From CAYZXL01 sp964482435 (GTDB lineage: Bacteria > Auribacterota > JABMQX01), in contig CAYZXL010000012.1 of assembly GCA_964482435.1 (NCBI GenBank), positions 1-64,000 of the forward strand: 64,000 nucleotides of DNA, given 5' to 3'. Position numbers and translations under genes: made by a program. Each line of letters starts with the position of its first letter. The first letter of the stretch is position 1. Below are positions 42,088-51,276 of the stretch, piece after piece. The notes under the pieces were generated by a model that was not told the DNA's origin, did no database searches, and was given only the letters and a program-made list of their open reading frames with translations.

Positions 42088-43395
42088 TTATCGGAACTGG
42101 GAGAGGAGGTCGGCGAAGCCGGGGAAGGAGGTGTTGATGCAGGCAGTGTCGGTGACGGTGGTTGGGGCGCGGTCGGCGAGAAGACCGGCGATGATGAACG
42201 CCATGGCGATGCGGTGGTCGCCGAAGGACTCAACGGTTGCGGGGGTCAGGCCGGTTCTTCCTTCGATGACGAGTCCATCTTCCATTTCCTCGACGGCAAC
42301 GGCCATTCTGCGGAGGTTTGTGGCTAAAGCTTTGATTCTATCGCATTCCTTGACTCTCAATTCCTGAGCGTCCTTAATGACGGTTGTGCCGCGAGCGAGA
42401 GAGGCGGCGATGGCGAGGATGGGAATCTCGTCTATGCAGCGGGGGATTTGGTCGCCGCCGATGGTTGTGGCGGAAAGAGAAGAGGACCGGACGAGGAGGT
42501 CGCCTCTCGGTTCACCGAGCGGGTCTCCCGAATAGGGCGAAGCGTCTATCTCGACGTTGGCTCCCATGCCGCGGAGGATGTCGAGGACGCCGGTTCTCGT
42601 GGGATTAAGTCCGACGTTTTTTATCTTCAGCTCGGCGTCGGGGTAAAGGGTTGCCAGGACGATGAAATATGCGGCGGACGAGATGTCGCCCGGCAGCTCC
42701 ACGTCGAGGGAATGAAGGGATTCCGCGGGATAAACGGTGACGGAATTGCCTTCGATCTCAACCTTTGCGCCGTAGGCGGGGAGAATCCTCTCGGTGTGGT
42801 CGCGGGAGCGCGTCGGTTCCGTGACGGTGGTTTTGCCGTCGGCGTAGAGGCCGGCCAAGAGAAGGCAGGATTTGACCTGGGCGGAGGGAATGGGCGAGGT
42901 GTAATGCGCGCCGCGGAGAAACCGACCGGAGATGTAAAGCGGCGGATAGCCATGTTTGTTGCCGGGGGAGACTTCCGCGCCCATCATGGTCAGAGGGAGG
43001 ATGATTCTGTTCATCGGGCGCTTTTGGACCGACTCGTCTCCCTTGAGGACGGACTTGAAATTCTGGGCGGCAAGGAGACCGGCAAGAAGGCGCATGGAGG
43101 TTCCGGAGTTCCCCATCCAGAGTTCCGTTTGCGGACGCTGGAGGCCGCGAAGCCCGACGCCGTGGACGCGGCGAATCGTCTTTCCGGGCCGCTCGATTCG
43201 CACACCCATCTGGCGGAGTGCTCTCTCGGTGCACAAGCAATCTTCACACGGAAGAAAGTTAGTGATTGTCGAAACGCCATCCGCAATGGCGGACAGAATC
43301 AGCACACGATGCGAGAGCGACTTATCACCCGGGGGGACGACTGTTCCGCTTACCGCGCTAGCTTTTCTGACTTCGATTGATTCCATGTTACCCAT
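42088..43395 (-). CDS. aroA: 3-phosphoshikimate 1-carboxyvinyltransferase (EPSP synthase)
   Basis: 435 residues, normal length. It adds the enolpyruvyl group of PEP to shikimate 3-phosphate, step six of the shikimate pathway. Hallmarks: VPPGDKSLSHRVLILSAIAD near residue 21, MGNSGTSMRLLAGLL near 92, the RPMNRI segment, SAQVKSCLLLAGLYADG near 170, PGDISSAAYFIVLAT near 233, and CDRIKALATNLRRMA near 345. Starts at 43395 or at the ATG three codons later are both possible. It is the last gene of the leftward aromatic operon, 51 bases after tyrA. Confidence 0.96.
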   Translation of the reverse strand: MGNMESIEVRKASAVSGTVVPPGDKSLSHRVLILSAIADGVSTITNFLPCEDCLCTERALRQMGVRIERPGKTIRRVHGVGLRGLQRPQTELWMGNSGTSMRLLAGLLAAQNFKSVLKGDESVQKRPMNRIILPLTMMGAEVSPGNKHGYPPLYISGRFLRGAHYTSPIPSAQVKSCLLLAGLYADGKTTVTEPTRSRDHTERILPAYGAKVEIEGNSVTVYPAESLHSLDVELPGDISSAAYFIVLATLYPDAELKIKNVGLNPTRTGVLDILRGMGANVEIDASPYSGDPLGEPRGDLLVRSSSLSATTIGGDQIPRCIDEIPILAIAASLARGTTVIKDAQELRVKECDRIKALATNLRRMAVAVEEMEDGLVIEGRTGLTPATVESFGDHRIAMAFIIAGLLADRAPTTVTDTACINTSFPGFADLLSQFR

Positions 43396-43446
43396 TGCAT
43401 GCTTGACAAGACCCTCGACGGTCCTTGTGTCGTCGAGAAATCTGAT

Positions 43447-44301
43447 TCAGTTTGGCCGATTTTTCAACTCCTTTGCTTTCTGGAGGAAGGCGCGAAGGCC
43501 CTCACGGTCCTTTTTCTCTAAAAGCTCAGCAAAGGCGGCTATTTCGCTGCCGAAGCTTTTGAGTGAACGCAGAATCGCGTTCCGATTTTCCATGCAGATT
43601 CCCGCCCACAATTCGGGTGAGCCGGAGGCGATGCGGGTGGTGTCCTTGAAGCCCTGGCCGGCAAGGGACATAGTGGAAGACGGGTCGTGGGAGCTCCGGG
43701 CAAGGGCGTTCACGATGCACGCCGCAGCAACGTGAGGGAGGTGACTGACCAGAGCGACGCTCACATCGTGATGGCGGGGGTCGAGATAGACCACGCGGCA
43801 CCCGAGGGCTTCCCAGAGCCTGCGGACTTTTTGAACGGCACCGCGGTTGGAGTTTCTCGTCGGGGTGACTATGCAGGTGGCTCCTTCAAAAAGGGAAGGG
43901 GACGCGATGGCTATTCCGCTTTTTTCGGAGCCTGCCATGGGGTGCGCACCGACGAAATGGCACCTCGACTTCAGAAGCCTCTCCATGCGCGCCACTATGG
44001 ACCGTTTGACGCTTCCGACATCCGTGACGATGCAGCGGTGTTTGAGAAAGTCCCTCGCTTGCTTCGCCAGAACCGGAATGGATTCAACGGGCGCGGCCAT
44101 CACGACGAGGTCGGCGGAGGAGACACCCTCGGAAATGTCGAGAAAAACTTCGTCAGCGGCGTTTCGGCTGAGGACTTCGTCAACGGCGGCGGCTCGGCGA
44201 ACGACGGCGATAATCTTTCTTGCCAGACCTCTCTGCCGGCAGCCCATGCCGACGGAGCCGCCGATCAATCCCATTCCCACAATGGTTATTTGATTGAACA
44301 T
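43447..44301 (-). CDS. tyrA: Prephenate dehydrogenase
   Basis: 284 residues from ATG 44301, which gives the family's normal start QITIVGMGLIGGSVGMG (NAD-binding fold at once). Further landmarks: GSVKRSIVARME, FVGAHPMAGSEKSGI near 128 (substrate-binding region), and HHDVSVALVSHLPHVAA near 190. The enzyme makes 4-hydroxyphenylpyruvate from prephenate for tyrosine; some members use arogenate. A fused ACT domain is absent. It follows the DAHP synthase gene by 34 bases. Confidence 0.93.
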   Translation of the reverse strand: MFNQITIVGMGLIGGSVGMGCRQRGLARKIIAVVRRAAAVDEVLSRNAADEVFLDISEGVSSADLVVMAAPVESIPVLAKQARDFLKHRCIVTDVGSVKRSIVARMERLLKSRCHFVGAHPMAGSEKSGIAIASPSLFEGATCIVTPTRNSNRGAVQKVRRLWEALGCRVVYLDPRHHDVSVALVSHLPHVAAACIVNALARSSHDPSSTMSLAGQGFKDTTRIASGSPELWAGICMENRNAILRSLKSFGSEIAAFAELLEKKDREGLRAFLQKAKELKNRPN

Positions 44302-44335
44302 CTCTCTTTTGACGATTGGTCCAGGCCTTTCCCGT

Positions 44336-45349
44336 TCAGAGTTCTCTTCCGACGGCCTCGGCAACTGGCGAGAGCTTCTTCATGAGTTGAGCGAACTGGG
44401 GCAAAGTCAAGGACTGAGGCCCGTCGCTCTTCGCCGTCTCCGGATCGGGGTGAACCTCTATGAGGAGTCCATCGGCGCCGACGGCGACCGCGGCTTTTGA
44501 GAGCGGCTCAATCAGGTCTCTTCTCCCGGTGGCATGGCTTGGGTCCACAATCACCGGGAGGTGACTGAGCTGCTTGATGACTGGAACTGCGGTCAGGTCC
44601 GGAGTATTGCGGGTTGCCGTCTCAAACGTCCGAATGCCCCTCTCGCAGAGGATAACATTGAAGTTGCCGCTCGTGACGATGTATTCGGCGGACATGAGAA
44701 ATTCTCGGATGGTGGCCATGTTGCCGCGCTTCAGGAGAATGGGCTTGTTGAGTCCGCCGAGCTCTCGTAAAAGCGCAAAGTTCGACATATTGCGCATACC
44801 GATCTGGACAATGTCGGCGTACTTCTCAATCAGCGGGATGTCGCGCGGGTCCATCAGCTCTGTAACGACTGGAAGGCCCGTTTTTTCTCGCGCCTCAGCA
44901 AGATATTTGAGCGCTTCTTCTCCCAGGCCCTGAAAGCTATAAGGAGAAGTGCGCGGCTTGAAGGCCCCGCCACGGAGAACCGCCGCTCCGCAATCGGAGA
45001 CGAAGGTTGCCGTCTCCAGAAGCATCTCGCGGTTTTCCACGGCACACGGTCCTGCTCCGACGACAAACTTCCGCCCTCCTATCTGGACGTTTCCGACCTG
45101 GACGACGGTGTCCTCCTGCTTGAACTCGCGGCTGACGAGCTTGAAGGGCTGAAGGATGGGGACGACGGTTTCCACTCCGGGGAAGGCCTCCAGGGGTATC
45201 GTCCGAACAACATCCTCTGGCCCGATGACGCCGATGACCGTCCGTTTGACTCCTACCGAAACGTTGGCGCGCAAACCCAGCGATTCGATTTTCTCGACGA
45301 TGTGTTGCTTCTGTTCTTCTGTTGACGTTGGTTTAAGGACGATAATCAT
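44336..45349 (-). CDS. aroF: 3-deoxy-7-phosphoheptulonate synthase
   Basis: 337 residues. It joins PEP and erythrose 4-phosphate, the entry step to the shikimate pathway. The first 75 residues form the extra regulatory-like domain of the AroF/type Ib group (MIIVLKPTSTEEQKQHIVE), and the barrel follows: VVGAGPCAVENREM near 103, GGAFKPRTSPYSFQG, QIGMRNMSNFALL near 190, KRGNMATIREFLMSAEYI, and VDPSHATGRRDLI near 275. In this group the N-terminal domain can carry feedback control by tyrosine, phenylalanine or prephenate. Confidence 0.95.
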   Translation of the reverse strand: MIIVLKPTSTEEQKQHIVEKIESLGLRANVSVGVKRTVIGVIGPEDVVRTIPLEAFPGVETVVPILQPFKLVSREFKQEDTVVQVGNVQIGGRKFVVGAGPCAVENREMLLETATFVSDCGAAVLRGGAFKPRTSPYSFQGLGEEALKYLAEAREKTGLPVVTELMDPRDIPLIEKYADIVQIGMRNMSNFALLRELGGLNKPILLKRGNMATIREFLMSAEYIVTSGNFNVILCERGIRTFETATRNTPDLTAVPVIKQLSHLPVIVDPSHATGRRDLIEPLSKAAVAVGADGLLIEVHPDPETAKSDGPQSLTLPQFAQLMKKLSPVAEAVGREL

Positions 45350-45388
45350 TTTTATTCTTTCTGTTCCACAAACCTCACCGGGCCTGAA

Positions 45389-46471
45389 TCACGAGCTTTT
45401 CGGATAGGAGCCAAGCACTTTCAGAATCCCGCATTTTCGTTTCAATTTTTCAAGGGTCGAGGAAACTCTTCCGTCGCTGACGTGCCCGACGAAATCGGCG
45501 AAAAAGTAGTATTCAAAAGGTTTCTTTCCGGAGGGTCGCGACTCAATCATCGTCAGGCTTATCCCTTCTTCCTTGAAAACCTCTAAGACGTCGTGGAGGG
45601 CGCCAACCCTGTCCCTCGTATAGAACATGACGGAAGTTTTGTCATCGCCGCTCTTGGGGCTTTCGTCCCTTCCAATAACGAGGAAGCGCGTGACGTTGCG
45701 AGTAATGTCCTGAATGGAGCGGGCGACTACGCGAAGCCCGTACAGAGTGGCGGCGATTTCGCTGGCGATAGCCGCGGCGCGGGGTTTCTCGCTTGCTATC
45801 TCCGCCGCCCGGGACGTGCTCGATGTCTCGATGTAGTCCGCCTGCGGGAGGTTCGCCCGAAGCCACAATTTGCACTGCCCGAACACCTCGCCCTTGGAAT
45901 AGACCTTCTTTATGTGCTCTTTTCGGCAGCAAGCCAGGAGGCAATGGGAAACTCCCAGGACAATTTCCGAGCAGATTTTCAGGTCGGAATCTATGAACAT
46001 ATCCAGGGTATGGTTGACGGCGCCGTCGGTAGAGTTCTCTATCGGGACAACGCCGTAGTCGGCTCTTTGGGTCTCGACCTCGTAAAAAACGTCCCCGATG
46101 GAGTTGGTTGGGATATACTCCACCGAGCGCCCGAATTTTGCCAGGGCGGCTTGATGAGTAAAGGTGGCTTCGGGGCCGAGGTAGGCGATGCGCAGTGTCT
46201 TCTGAAGGGCGAGCGAGCCGGACATAATCTCTCGATAAATCGCACGAACCACCTCGTCGGAGAGAGGGCCTTCGTTGAGTCGTACGACTCGCTTATAGAC
46301 TTCCTTCTCTCGCACGGGATCGAGGACCCGCTCGCCGAGCCGTCCCTTAACCTTGCCTATCTCGACGGCATGCTTTGCCCTCTCGCTGACGAGAGATACG
46401 ATTTGTGCGTCAAGCTCCTCAATCCGCTTTCGGTAGTAACGAAGCTTTCGTTGTAACCCCGTGTGTTTCAT
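45389..46471 (-). CDS. pheA: Chorismate mutase / prephenate dehydratase (P-protein)
   Basis: 360 residues with three domains: AroQ chorismate mutase (about 1-90; RIEELDAQIVSLVSERAKH and VREKEVYKRVV), prephenate dehydratase (about 95-270; RIAYLGPEATFTHQAALAKF, VPIENSTDGAVNHTLD), and a C-terminal ACT domain (about 280-355) with the phenylalanine-binding ESRPSGKKPFEYYFF. Together they turn chorismate into phenylpyruvate, normally inhibited by phenylalanine. The start overlaps the end of scpB by 53 bases, so its translation is probably coupled to scpB. Confidence 0.96.
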   Translation of the reverse strand: MKHTGLQRKLRYYRKRIEELDAQIVSLVSERAKHAVEIGKVKGRLGERVLDPVREKEVYKRVVRLNEGPLSDEVVRAIYREIMSGSLALQKTLRIAYLGPEATFTHQAALAKFGRSVEYIPTNSIGDVFYEVETQRADYGVVPIENSTDGAVNHTLDMFIDSDLKICSEIVLGVSHCLLACCRKEHIKKVYSKGEVFGQCKLWLRANLPQADYIETSSTSRAAEIASEKPRAAAIASEIAATLYGLRVVARSIQDITRNVTRFLVIGRDESPKSGDDKTSVMFYTRDRVGALHDVLEVFKEEGISLTMIESRPSGKKPFEYYFFADFVGHVSDGRVSSTLEKLKRKCGILKVLGSYPKSS

Positions 46472-47066
46472 CTGAACTCTGTCCTCTGGGAGGAGATTCC
46501 TCTTGTGACGGCTTGCCTACTGCCAGCTCTTCTGCACGGGGGAGGTCCGCGAGGCTGTTTAGACCGAAATGCTCCAGGAACAGGCTCGTCGTTCCGTAGA
46601 GGAACGGTCTGCCCGGCGCCTCGGTTCTCCCCACAATCTTAACCAGGCCTCTCTCCTGGAGCATCTTCAAAATCCCGCCGACGTCCACGCCGCGGATGGA
46701 CTCTATCTGAGAACGCGCGATCGGCTGGCGGTAGGCAGTGATAGCCAGAGTCTCAAGGGCAGGACGCGAGAGACGCGTCCGCTCCTGTCCCGTCAGAAAC
46801 TTAGTGATATAAGGGGCCATCTCGGGGACCGTGCGCAACTGATAGCCCCCTGCTATCTCCACCAACCGGAAGCTCCTCTGCGTCTGGATGTACTCGATTT
46901 TTAGCTCCTCCAGGGCAGCCACCACCGAATGCGGTGAGACGGAGCTGCTGTCGCTCAAAACCTTGATGATTTCCGAGACCCTCACCGGCCTTTCGGAGAC
47001 GAATAGCAGTGCCTCCGCCACAGCCTTGATTTTTGCGGTGTCGAGGTTGCCACTTTTTTGCGTCAT
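46419..47066 (-). CDS. scpB: Segregation and condensation protein B
   Basis: 215 residues. ScpB forms a dimer of winged-helix proteins that binds ScpA and Smc in the chromosome condensin. Seen: AVAEALLFVSERPVRVSEI near residue 12, GYQLRTVPEMAPYITKFL near 90, LSRPALETLAITAYRQPIAR near 118, the family marker RGVDVGGILKMLQERGLV near 145, and GRPFLYGTTSLFLEHFGL. It is 15 bases downstream of scpA. The C-terminal 25 residues are a family-variable tail that overlaps pheA. Confidence 0.95.
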   Translation of the reverse strand: MTQKSGNLDTAKIKAVAEALLFVSERPVRVSEIIKVLSDSSSVSPHSVVAALEELKIEYIQTQRSFRLVEIAGGYQLRTVPEMAPYITKFLTGQERTRLSRPALETLAITAYRQPIARSQIESIRGVDVGGILKMLQERGLVKIVGRTEAPGRPFLYGTTSLFLEHFGLNSLADLPRAEELAVGKPSQEESPPRGQSSDETHGVTTKASLLPKAD

Positions 47067-47081
47067 AGCCTTGCGATACTC

Positions 47082-47858
47082 CTACCGTCTCCGGATTCTG
47101 ATTTCGGCAAATGGCAGCTCCTGGACGGCGACGACTTTCTTGAGGCGAATCAGCTCTAACAGCGCAAGAAACGTTGCGATGATCGTCATGCGGCCCGCCC
47201 CCTCAGGGAAGAGAAGATGAAAGAGGATTTCTTTTTGTTCCTTCAGCTTTCTCAGAATCATCTCCATCTGGTCGGGGACGGTTACTTCTTCCTCCTCCAC
47301 CTCGTGAACCCGCTCCTCCTTCCCGGCTCGCTCGAGGACCTCCGAAAAAGCGGTTAAGAGGTCGAATATGCCCACGTCGCCCAGCGGTCGCTCCGCCATC
47401 CCTGAAGCCAGTATGCTCGTGTCGTAGCGCTGAAACGTCCTGTGATGGACCGCTTCCTTCTCCTCGAGGTCGTCTGCGACTTCCTTGAACTGCCTGTACT
47501 CGAGGAGCTGCCTGACGAGCTCGGCGCGCGGGTCCTCGACCGGCTCCTCCACTTCCTCGGTTCTCTCCTCGGGCGGCAACAGCATCTTCGATTTTATGTA
47601 GAGCAATGTAGCCGCCATCGCTAAGAATTCTCCCGCGAAACTCAAATTCAGCACCCGCATCATATCCAGGTAGCGGAGATATTGCTCTGTTACACGCGCG
47701 ACAGGGATGTCGTAAATGTCAATCTCCTCCTTCCGGATGAGATAGAGAAGGAGGTCAAGGGGGCCTTCGAAGATATCGAGCTGGACGCGGCACGATTCTA
47801 CAGAAGACCCATCTTCGTTTTGACCTCGCGTATTGTCTCGACCGCTATGGGCTTGCAT
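47082..47858 (-). CDS. scpA: Segregation and condensation protein A
   Basis: 258 residues from ATG 47858. The open frame extends further (to 47978), but that part lies wholly inside trpS and has no ScpA likeness. Conserved ScpA sequence begins at QLDIFEGPLDLLLYLIRKEE; then YLDMMRVLNLSFAGEFLAMA and SKMLLPPEE, and a C-terminal winged helix (FLALLELIRLKKVVAVQE). It bridges Smc to ScpB. The start lies 61 bases inside the 3' end of trpS, and GGAGG is about 13 bases upstream, so translational coupling is likely. Confidence 0.92.
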   Translation of the reverse strand: MQAHSGRDNTRGQNEDGSSVESCRVQLDIFEGPLDLLLYLIRKEEIDIYDIPVARVTEQYLRYLDMMRVLNLSFAGEFLAMAATLLYIKSKMLLPPEERTEEVEEPVEDPRAELVRQLLEYRQFKEVADDLEEKEAVHHRTFQRYDTSILASGMAERPLGDVGIFDLLTAFSEVLERAGKEERVHEVEEEEVTVPDQMEMILRKLKEQKEILFHLLFPEGAGRMTIIATFLALLELIRLKKVVAVQELPFAEIRIRRR

Positions 47859-48772
47859 CGGTCTCTGCCAGCCTCCAGCACTTCCTCCACTCGTTCGGGA
47901 TGCTCTTTCAGTTCTTTCGCTTTTTCGCGAATGGGATTCAGTTCGGCAATCATGTTCTCTGCCAGGATCATTTTGCATTCAATGCATCCGATACCCGCCC
48001 TTCGGCACTCCACGTTCACGTACTGGATATCCTTCTCCCTGGATAACAACCTGTGAAGAGTATAGATGTTGCAGACGTCGGGGTTGCCGGGGTCGGAGCG
48101 ACGTTTCCGGTTAGTGTCCGTGACAGCCGTCGAAAGCTTCTTCTTGATACTGTCGGGCGACTCCGAGAGCGAGATGTAGTTCCCGAGGCTCTTGCTCATT
48201 TTGCTTCTTCCGTCGAGGCCCATGATGCGCCCGATCCGGGGCACGACATGCTGAGCTTCGGGAAACGTCTCCCCGAAGCGCGCGTTGAACGCTCTCGCCA
48301 CCCGACGACAGAACTCGACATGCTGTATCTGGTCTTCTCCCACGGGAACAATCTCGGCTTTGTAAAGAAGGATGTCCGCCGCCTGGAGAACCGGATAATC
48401 GAAAAGCCCGACGTTGACGTTTTGTTTGTGCTGCTCGGACTTCTCCTTAAACTGTGTCATTCGGCCGAGGTCACCCATTGCCGTTACAGTGTTGAAAATC
48501 CATGTCAGCTCCGTGTGCTCCGGAACGTGAGATTGCACAAACAGCGTGCATTTGTCCGGCTCAAGCCCGCAAGCAATGCACTCCGCAGCGGCGCTGAGGA
48601 TGCGCTCTTGCATGGCTGGGACATCATACTCCACGGTGATGGCATGGTAATCAACAATGCAGAATATCGAATCGTACTCCCTTGTCATCTGAACCCAGTT
48701 CCGGATGGCGCCAAGGTAGTTGCCGATGTGCAGCTCTCCGGTTGGCTGAATTCCGCTGAACAATCTCTTCAT
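47798..48772 (-). CDS. trpS: Tryptophanyl-tRNA synthetase
   Basis: 324 residues, the normal size for the bacterial enzyme. Class I signatures are clear: SGIQPTGELHIGNYLGAI (HIGH-type motif) at residues 6-23 and GRSKMSKSLGNYI (KMSKS) near 195. Also VPVGEDQIQHVEFCRRVA. It charges tRNA-Trp with tryptophan. In this operon it sits between the M50 protease (68-base gap) and scpA (overlap). Confidence 0.97.
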   Translation of the reverse strand: MKRLFSGIQPTGELHIGNYLGAIRNWVQMTREYDSIFCIVDYHAITVEYDVPAMQERILSAAAECIACGLEPDKCTLFVQSHVPEHTELTWIFNTVTAMGDLGRMTQFKEKSEQHKQNVNVGLFDYPVLQAADILLYKAEIVPVGEDQIQHVEFCRRVARAFNARFGETFPEAQHVVPRIGRIMGLDGRSKMSKSLGNYISLSESPDSIKKKLSTAVTDTNRKRRSDPGNPDVCNIYTLHRLLSREKDIQYVNVECRRAGIGCIECKMILAENMIAELNPIREKAKELKEHPERVEEVLEAGRDRCKPIAVETIREVKTKMGLL

Positions 48773-48840
48773 AGGCTATTTCCCGTTTGCGTCCTCCCTG
48801 GTTTGCTGACTTTGCCGCCGACTGTGTGGCTATTCTATCT

Positions 48841-49671
48841 CTACTCGGCGAGCATTTGTCGGAATTCTCCTACGTTCAGACCCAACGCTCGCAGCCCGAA
48901 CTCAATCACGGGAATGGCAACCCTGTCCAGGCCGACGCTCATCGCCGTTCCTATAACTACGGCAAAAATGAACAGCAGCCCCAGCCGCTCCATTCTTATC
49001 AAGGAACTGGACTGCCTCGCGGGCAAAATCCCTATCAGCAGCCGAGAACCATCCAGCGGAGGAATGGGGATTAGATTGAACGTCGCTATTCCCATGTTCA
49101 GGACGACCAGAACCATCAGAAGCTGCCTGACAGTTCTGCCAACCCCTGCGTCCCGGATTCCTCCGCTGACCAGAATCGCCGCGAACAAAAGCATGAGAAA
49201 TATGTTCACCGCCGGCCCCGCCAGCCCCACCCACATGATGCTCTTTCTCGGATTGAGAAATCTCCGTGGATTGATGGGCACGGGCTTGGGCAAAATCAAG
49301 GGCACTTTGAAAAAATAGTACACAGTCATCGGGAAAAGAACCGTCCACTTGAAGCTGACGTGTTTCAGAGGGTTGAAAGTAAGCCTCCCTCTCTCCTTTG
49401 CCGTCGGGTCTCCGAGCCGAAAAGCGGCCCAGCCATGGCTGATTTCGTGAATCATCACCGTCGGAAGAACCAGGACAGCCAGCAAAGCAATAGCCGTCAG
49501 GTCACCTATTCCTTCCTCATAGCCTCTGCCGACGAACAGGACGATCGCTGCCAGCATGGTCAGGAGAGTCGCCTGGATGACCTTGCGATGCTTGATCTCC
49601 CGGCGAGTGATGCTCACCAACCATAAGGCGGCGATCAGACAACCTTGCAGACCTTTGTAAAACCACCACAC
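48841..49671 (-). CDS. Site-2 protease-like M50 metallopeptidase
   Basis: 276 residues with about five membrane helices. The zinc motif MIHEISHGWAAF near residue 93 gives HExxH, and the third ligand lies in NLIPIPPLDGSRLL near 213 (the NxxPxPxxDG pattern). Such proteases cut within membranes; this group (S2P-like, without PDZ domain) is widespread but rarely tested. It is the first gene after a strong promoter at 49713-49742 and seems to head the operon with trpS, scpAB and the aromatic genes. Confidence 0.92.
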   Translation of the reverse strand: MWWFYKGLQGCLIAALWLVSITRREIKHRKVIQATLLTMLAAIVLFVGRGYEEGIGDLTAIALLAVLVLPTVMIHEISHGWAAFRLGDPTAKERGRLTFNPLKHVSFKWTVLFPMTVYYFFKVPLILPKPVPINPRRFLNPRKSIMWVGLAGPAVNIFLMLLFAAILVSGGIRDAGVGRTVRQLLMVLVVLNMGIATFNLIPIPPLDGSRLLIGILPARQSSSLIRMERLGLLFIFAVVIGTAMSVGLDRVAIPVIEFGLRALGLNVGEFRQMLAE

Positions 49672-50037
49672 TACGCAGCCCTCTTCAATTATCCTTCTGC
49701 ATTTGCGAAATCAGCATAACAACGCCCTTGCCGGGTTGTCAACGCTCCAGTAATCCCCCACTGTCCGCGGACTCACCGCTCAGGACGAGGGGGATGGAGG
49801 GGATGGGACAAAGTAACCGGATGGTCAGGATAATCTTGTTTATCCCGTAATCGCGCCTCTCTGCCCGTTTTTCTCTGCGAACTCGGCGGCCGATAAGTGA
49901 AGCTTGGGGCCCCGTGGTTCCTGGGTGACGAATGGAATCCTTGCAGTGGTTGGGAGCATCCCCCGCGTGTCAACCCGACTTCCGCCCCCGTGCATAAGAC
50001 CGCCCACCAATTCTGGCGGGTGCCTCCGCCTCCAAGC
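49672..50037. other. Intergenic region with promoter and dispersed repeat
   Basis: 366 bases. The promoter of the M50/trpS operon is at 49713-49742. At about 49790-49850 is a GGATGG...AGGATAATCTTGTTTATCC stretch and near 49870 a TTTTTCTCTGCG stretch; both are of the short dispersed kind seen elsewhere in the window. No gene is supported. Confidence 0.5.
49713..49742 (-). promoter_or_regulatory. Sigma70-type promoter of the M50-trpS-scpAB-aro operon
   Basis: Minus strand: TTGACA (49742-49737), 18-base spacer, TATGCT (49718-49713), about 40 bases before the start codon at 49671. Confidence 0.7.
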
Positions 50038-51168
50038 CTAATGCAACGCGAGCTCTACGGCGCCGCGGAGGCTTATGTTGTCGAGCTTAGTGACGAGGAA
50101 CTGGGTGAAGGCAGGGACGTCATCTTCCCGGTTGGTATAGCGGCCAGGATCGGCTTTCAGCTTCGCGACCGCTGCCTCGACGGTCAAGCGGGCATCCTTC
50201 TCCGCGACGCTTCCGAAAACTTCCACGTAGGGAAGGAGCGGATAGCTTTGAATTACGTGGGCGAAAGCGTGGGCGAGGTAGGTGGAGGTGTCCTCGACGA
50301 TTTTCTTCGCGATGGGATCAATTGGGACTCCCGATTTCTCCTGCTTCTTGTAAAGCCCGAACACGTCTTCCGCCCGCACTTTCTCGATGAGCATCCACGG
50401 CGCGAGCCGGTCAATTTCCGCTTTCTCTTTCTTCGTCTTGCGTTTTTTCAACCGCGCGAGGGTTTCCCCGACGATTGGTTGGTCCTTGATCCTTTCGGGC
50501 TCCGCACCTCGGTACGCGTCCACTAACAACCTGATAGTCCTGTTTCGGATGCCGGTTCCGGAGATATACGCTTCGATGCAGCCGCGCTTCCCACAGCCGC
50601 ACTCCGGCAGCTGGTCATAAGGATCAACGTTCAGGACGTTGTGGCCCCATTCCAGGGACCTTCCTTCCTCATCCTCGAACATCTTGCCATCAACCATGAT
50701 TTGAAGATTCGTCCCCGCGCCGATCGTCATTGCAGCGTGATACCGGGAGTTGAGGAACTTTAATCCATGCCCCCGGCTTTTTGCTGCGTAAACCACCACC
50801 GCCACGTCGTTGCGAATCCGAACGGGCTTCCCGTACCTCTCCTCGATTCTCCCGGCAAAGGTCAGTGGCGTAAAGGGGGAGTTCGCGGGGTGCTTGATCT
50901 CGCCTCTTCTCTCGTTGGGCTGCCCGGCGGCGCCGATCCCGAAGCATTCGATGCCAGACACCTGCAATCCGGCTCCCTGAACGCTTTCTTTGACCATCCT
51001 CAGGATTTGCTCGGTAACGCTTTTGTTCTTTCCCTCGATGGTTCGGGCGTGAGCCGTCGAGAAGTTCACCTTCTCGCTCTTGATTCCGTACAGCCCGCCG
51101 CTGTCGTCTCCAACGCAAACCCCGACCTTATCACCTCCCATGTCAATTCCGACAACGTACCTTGCCAT
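50038..51168 (-). CDS. ROK-family protein (sugar kinase type)
   Basis: 376 residues from ATG 51168, with GGAGG 7 bases upstream; the frame before it is probably untranslated. ATP site VVGIDMGGDKVGVCVGDD at residue 5, and the ROK zinc motif CGCGKRGCIEAYISGTGI near 190. No helix-turn-helix precedes the kinase domain, so it is likely an enzyme and not a NagC-like repressor. A 30-residue basic segment near 220 (RLKKRKTKKEKAEI) is unusual. It is the last gene of the polyol cluster, 108 bases after the SDR gene. Confidence 0.85.
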   Translation of the reverse strand: MARYVVGIDMGGDKVGVCVGDDSGGLYGIKSEKVNFSTAHARTIEGKNKSVTEQILRMVKESVQGAGLQVSGIECFGIGAAGQPNERRGEIKHPANSPFTPLTFAGRIEERYGKPVRIRNDVAVVVYAAKSRGHGLKFLNSRYHAAMTIGAGTNLQIMVDGKMFEDEEGRSLEWGHNVLNVDPYDQLPECGCGKRGCIEAYISGTGIRNRTIRLLVDAYRGAEPERIKDQPIVGETLARLKKRKTKKEKAEIDRLAPWMLIEKVRAEDVFGLYKKQEKSGVPIDPIAKKIVEDTSTYLAHAFAHVIQSYPLLPYVEVFGSVAEKDARLTVEAAVAKLKADPGRYTNREDDVPAFTQFLVTKLDNISLRGAVELALH

Positions 51169-51276
51169 GAGCTTTCCTCCAATTTCGCTGACGAGTGCCC
51201 GAGACTGGTCCCCGTGGCAGAAGCTGAATCCCGTCCGGCCACGCGCCCCAGGCAAGGAAAACAGTGCTCGATGCTA

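Noticed and set aside
47859..47978. Upstream start for scpA at 47978
   Set aside because: Those 40 codons are inside trpS, have no ScpA likeness, and conserved sequence begins after the ATG at 47858.
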